In this document: positions 62,099 through 64,000 of the stretch, one piece after another
Layout of the letters: every line of letters begins with the position of its first letter
Numbering within the stretch: the first letter of the stretch is position 1
Assembly (NCBI RefSeq): GCF_001522545.3
Contig: NC_031783.1
Location: 1,242,088 to 1,306,087 of the forward strand
Direction: 5' to 3'
DNA length: 64,000 bases
From: Parus major
Taxonomy: Eukaryota > Chordata > Aves > Passeriformes > Paridae
Notes under the pieces: model-generated
Told to the model about the DNA's origin: nothing
Seen by the model: only the letters and a program-made list of their open reading frames with translations
Databases searched by the model: none
Program-made: the position numbers and the translations under genes

Positions 62099-62210
62099 AA
62101 ATCACAGGATCACGGAATATCCCAAGCTGGAAGAGACCCACCAGGAGCATCAAGTCCAACTGGCTCTGCACAGGACATCCCCAGGAATCCTGCCATGCCC
62201 AGTGGGGCTG
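62099..62210 (-). repeat. CR1 LINE 3' end
   Basis: AATCACAGGATCACGGAATA (terminal octamers), then CAAGCTGGAAGAGACCCACC and ATCAAGTCCAACTGGCTCTG. Confidence 0.82.
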
Positions 62211-62807
62211 CCTTGTCCATTGTAGGGCAAAACCTCTCAGGATCTACTGGGGAAAGGGAGAATCTGGATTTAAAAGAATCTGCTGGCTCCACCATGGTGG
62301 GTGCTTCCAGTAAGATCTGTCACCAGCTATGGAGCATTAACTCCATAATTTGGCACATGGGGACATTCAGTGGCTGCACTCCGGTGCCACATGGGCTACC
62401 CTCAGGTGTCCAGGTCCTGGCCCCACATGTCACAGGAGACCTGCTGGGTGTCTTCCTCCCTGATCTCTTCAGCCTTATGGAATAGCAGTTGGCTCCTCAA
62501 AGCACCCAAAACATGCCCATGAGTGGGGAGTTTGATTCAGCTCCTTTTGTTAAGCTCAGTATTATTAACAAGTGTGAGCAGTGTGACAGCACAGCAGAGG
62601 AGTCTCTGCAGCTTGTGTGGGCTTTGTCATCTCCACAGCACAGACCCCAGCTCTGGCATGACAGAGAGATCCTGGCTGGAATTATGTCACCAGCCTGGCC
62701 CTCATTATTTGGAGAATAAATGTATGAAGCAAACTTTGCCCAGTTAGAAAGTGATTTCAAAAAGTGGATGGTTTCAGTGTATTCAGTTAGGAATTACAAT
62801 CGTGTGA

Positions 62808-63188
62808 AGGTTTGGGTTGGAAGGAACATTAAAGCTCTTCTCATTCTGCTCCTGCCATGGCAGGGACACTTTCCACTGTCCCAGGCTGCTCCAAGCCCCA
62901 TCCAGCCTGGCCTTGGACACTTCCAGGGATCCAGGGACAGCCACAGCTTCTCTGGGCACCCTGTGCCAGGGCCTGCCCACCCTGCCAGGGAACAATTCCT
63001 TCCCAATATCCCATCCATCCCTGCCCTCTGGCACTGGGAAGCCATTCCCTGTGTCCTGTCCCTTCATCCCTTGTCCCAAGTCCCTCTGCAGCTCTCCTGG
63101 AGCCCCTTTAGGCCCTGGAAGGGGCTCTGAGGTGTCCCTGGAGCCTTCTCTTCTCCAGGTGAGCACCCCCAGCTCTCCCAGCCTGTCA
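62808..63188 (-). repeat. well-preserved CR1 LINE 3' region
   Basis: GGTTTGGGTTGGAAGGAACA, then GCTGCTCCAAGCCCCATCCA, CACAGCTTCTCTGGGCACCC, CCTTCCCAATATCCCATCCA and GGAGCCTTCTCTTCTCCAGG. It shares almost every base with 24680-24975. Confidence 0.93.
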
Positions 63189-64000
63189 GAAATTCAGTGA
63201 ACTGGGATCCACATTCCCTAATTTTAGCTGGATAAACTGAAGCCCATAACTGGTAGTGTCCATCACACCTATAAGCACTGGAGAAAGAAAAAGGATTCCA
63301 GTTATTCCAGACAAATTCCTGTCATTGATGATAAAGTGGATCAAACACTTGGTGCAGCAGAGGCATCAATATTGCAGTGAGCTGCATTCCTGGGAATGAA
63401 GGAATGCTGTGGCTGAAGGCCTGGCTAAATGTCACGTGTTCATTCCCCATCTGCTGTCCCACCCTGAGCCACCACTTACCCAAGGAAAGAAAGGGATGTG
63501 GGTTTGGCAGGGCTCTGAGCATGGGGTCCATGGCCTCCTTGATCCCTTGAGCAAACCTCATCACAGAAAACAATCATTTTCAAGCATTGTAACTCCACAC
63601 TGACTGTTCCCCAGCTTCTTCTCCACCTGACATGTCTCCTAAAATGACTATTCCATGTTTTTTCCTGCAGCTGCCTGGGCCATCCTGAGCTTTTTTTGAC
63701 CATACAAATCTTGCTTTCCTCCTGCTGCAAAGGTTCTCCCCCAGCCACCACCATTCCCAAATCTGACAGAGGAGTGTATCAGACAGCTCTCCCCACACCA
63801 TGGACTCGCACAGCTGAGATCCAAGCAGCCGTGGATCAATGTGTGTCAGCCCAGACACGGCTCCGGATCTCTGTGAGCTCCTCTGGCACTGATCCTGAGC
63901 TTCTGTGCCATGGGATACCCCGGAGGATGGGAGGTGGCCTGGAGCAGCCCCAGCTGGCCAAGCACAGGAGTTCATGCCCAGGGTTGGCAGGGACTGGAGG

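Larger units (their letters stand above)
61401..64000. other. upstream flank of the CpG island
   Basis: No recognisable exon on either strand. It contains CR1 fragments at 62099-62210 and 62808-63188. The last 800 bases are unique, of moderate GC, with only short chance frames. In mammals RAB11FIP3 lies upstream of CAPN15, but no part of it is seen here. Confidence 0.6.

Noticed and set aside
63190..64000. Possible endogenous retrovirus remnant at the right edge
   Set aside because: I looked for reverse-transcriptase, integrase and LTR signatures on both strands and saw none.

Overview
This window is vertebrate genomic DNA, and most likely avian. The coding exons are GC-rich and separated by mostly short introns, at least a dozen CR1-type LINE fragments are scattered through the non-coding DNA, and one gene with clear vertebrate orthology is present: CAPN15 (calpain-15, also SOLH or small optic lobes homologue). 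The many long open frames elsewhere are antisense shadows, repeats or chance frames in GC-rich DNA. I found no bacterial, viral or CRISPR-like system.

Layout. 1-4228: intergenic, GC-rich, no recognisable exon; it holds a CR1 piece and AT-rich islands that could be regulatory. 4229-18642: the body of CAPN15 on the minus strand. Its 3' UTR (4229-6043) ends at an AATAAA signal, and eleven coding exons run from 18620 down to the stop at 6044. The exons were joined by hand at GT/AG sites whose phases all agree, giving a 1091-residue protein. The 491-residue first coding exon carries six RanBP2-type zinc fingers; the next exons carry the calpain protease core (Cys560, His725, Asn745), and the rest the C-terminal SOL-homology region. 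18643-44228: a 25.6-kb 5' intron with CR1 copies. 44229-44527: a candidate extra 5' exon that splices in frame to CAPN15 and would add an N-terminus beginning MGSSASS. 44528 to about 59.9 kb: another long intron-like stretch. About 59.92-61.4 kb: a CpG island interrupted by a 720-base assembly gap (60237-60956), the probable promoter. 61.4-64 kb: upstream flank with two CR1 fragments.

The main result is the full CAPN15 exon structure. The observation most worth checking is the in-frame upstream exon with a strong Kozak context and an N-myristoylation-type start, which would give a second, possibly membrane-targeted calpain-15 isoform. Other points are an intron almost filled by a 20-bp G-rich minisatellite, a CR1 inserted within tens of bases of a splice donor, a perfect 29-bp palindrome, and a possible divergent transcription unit at the CpG island.
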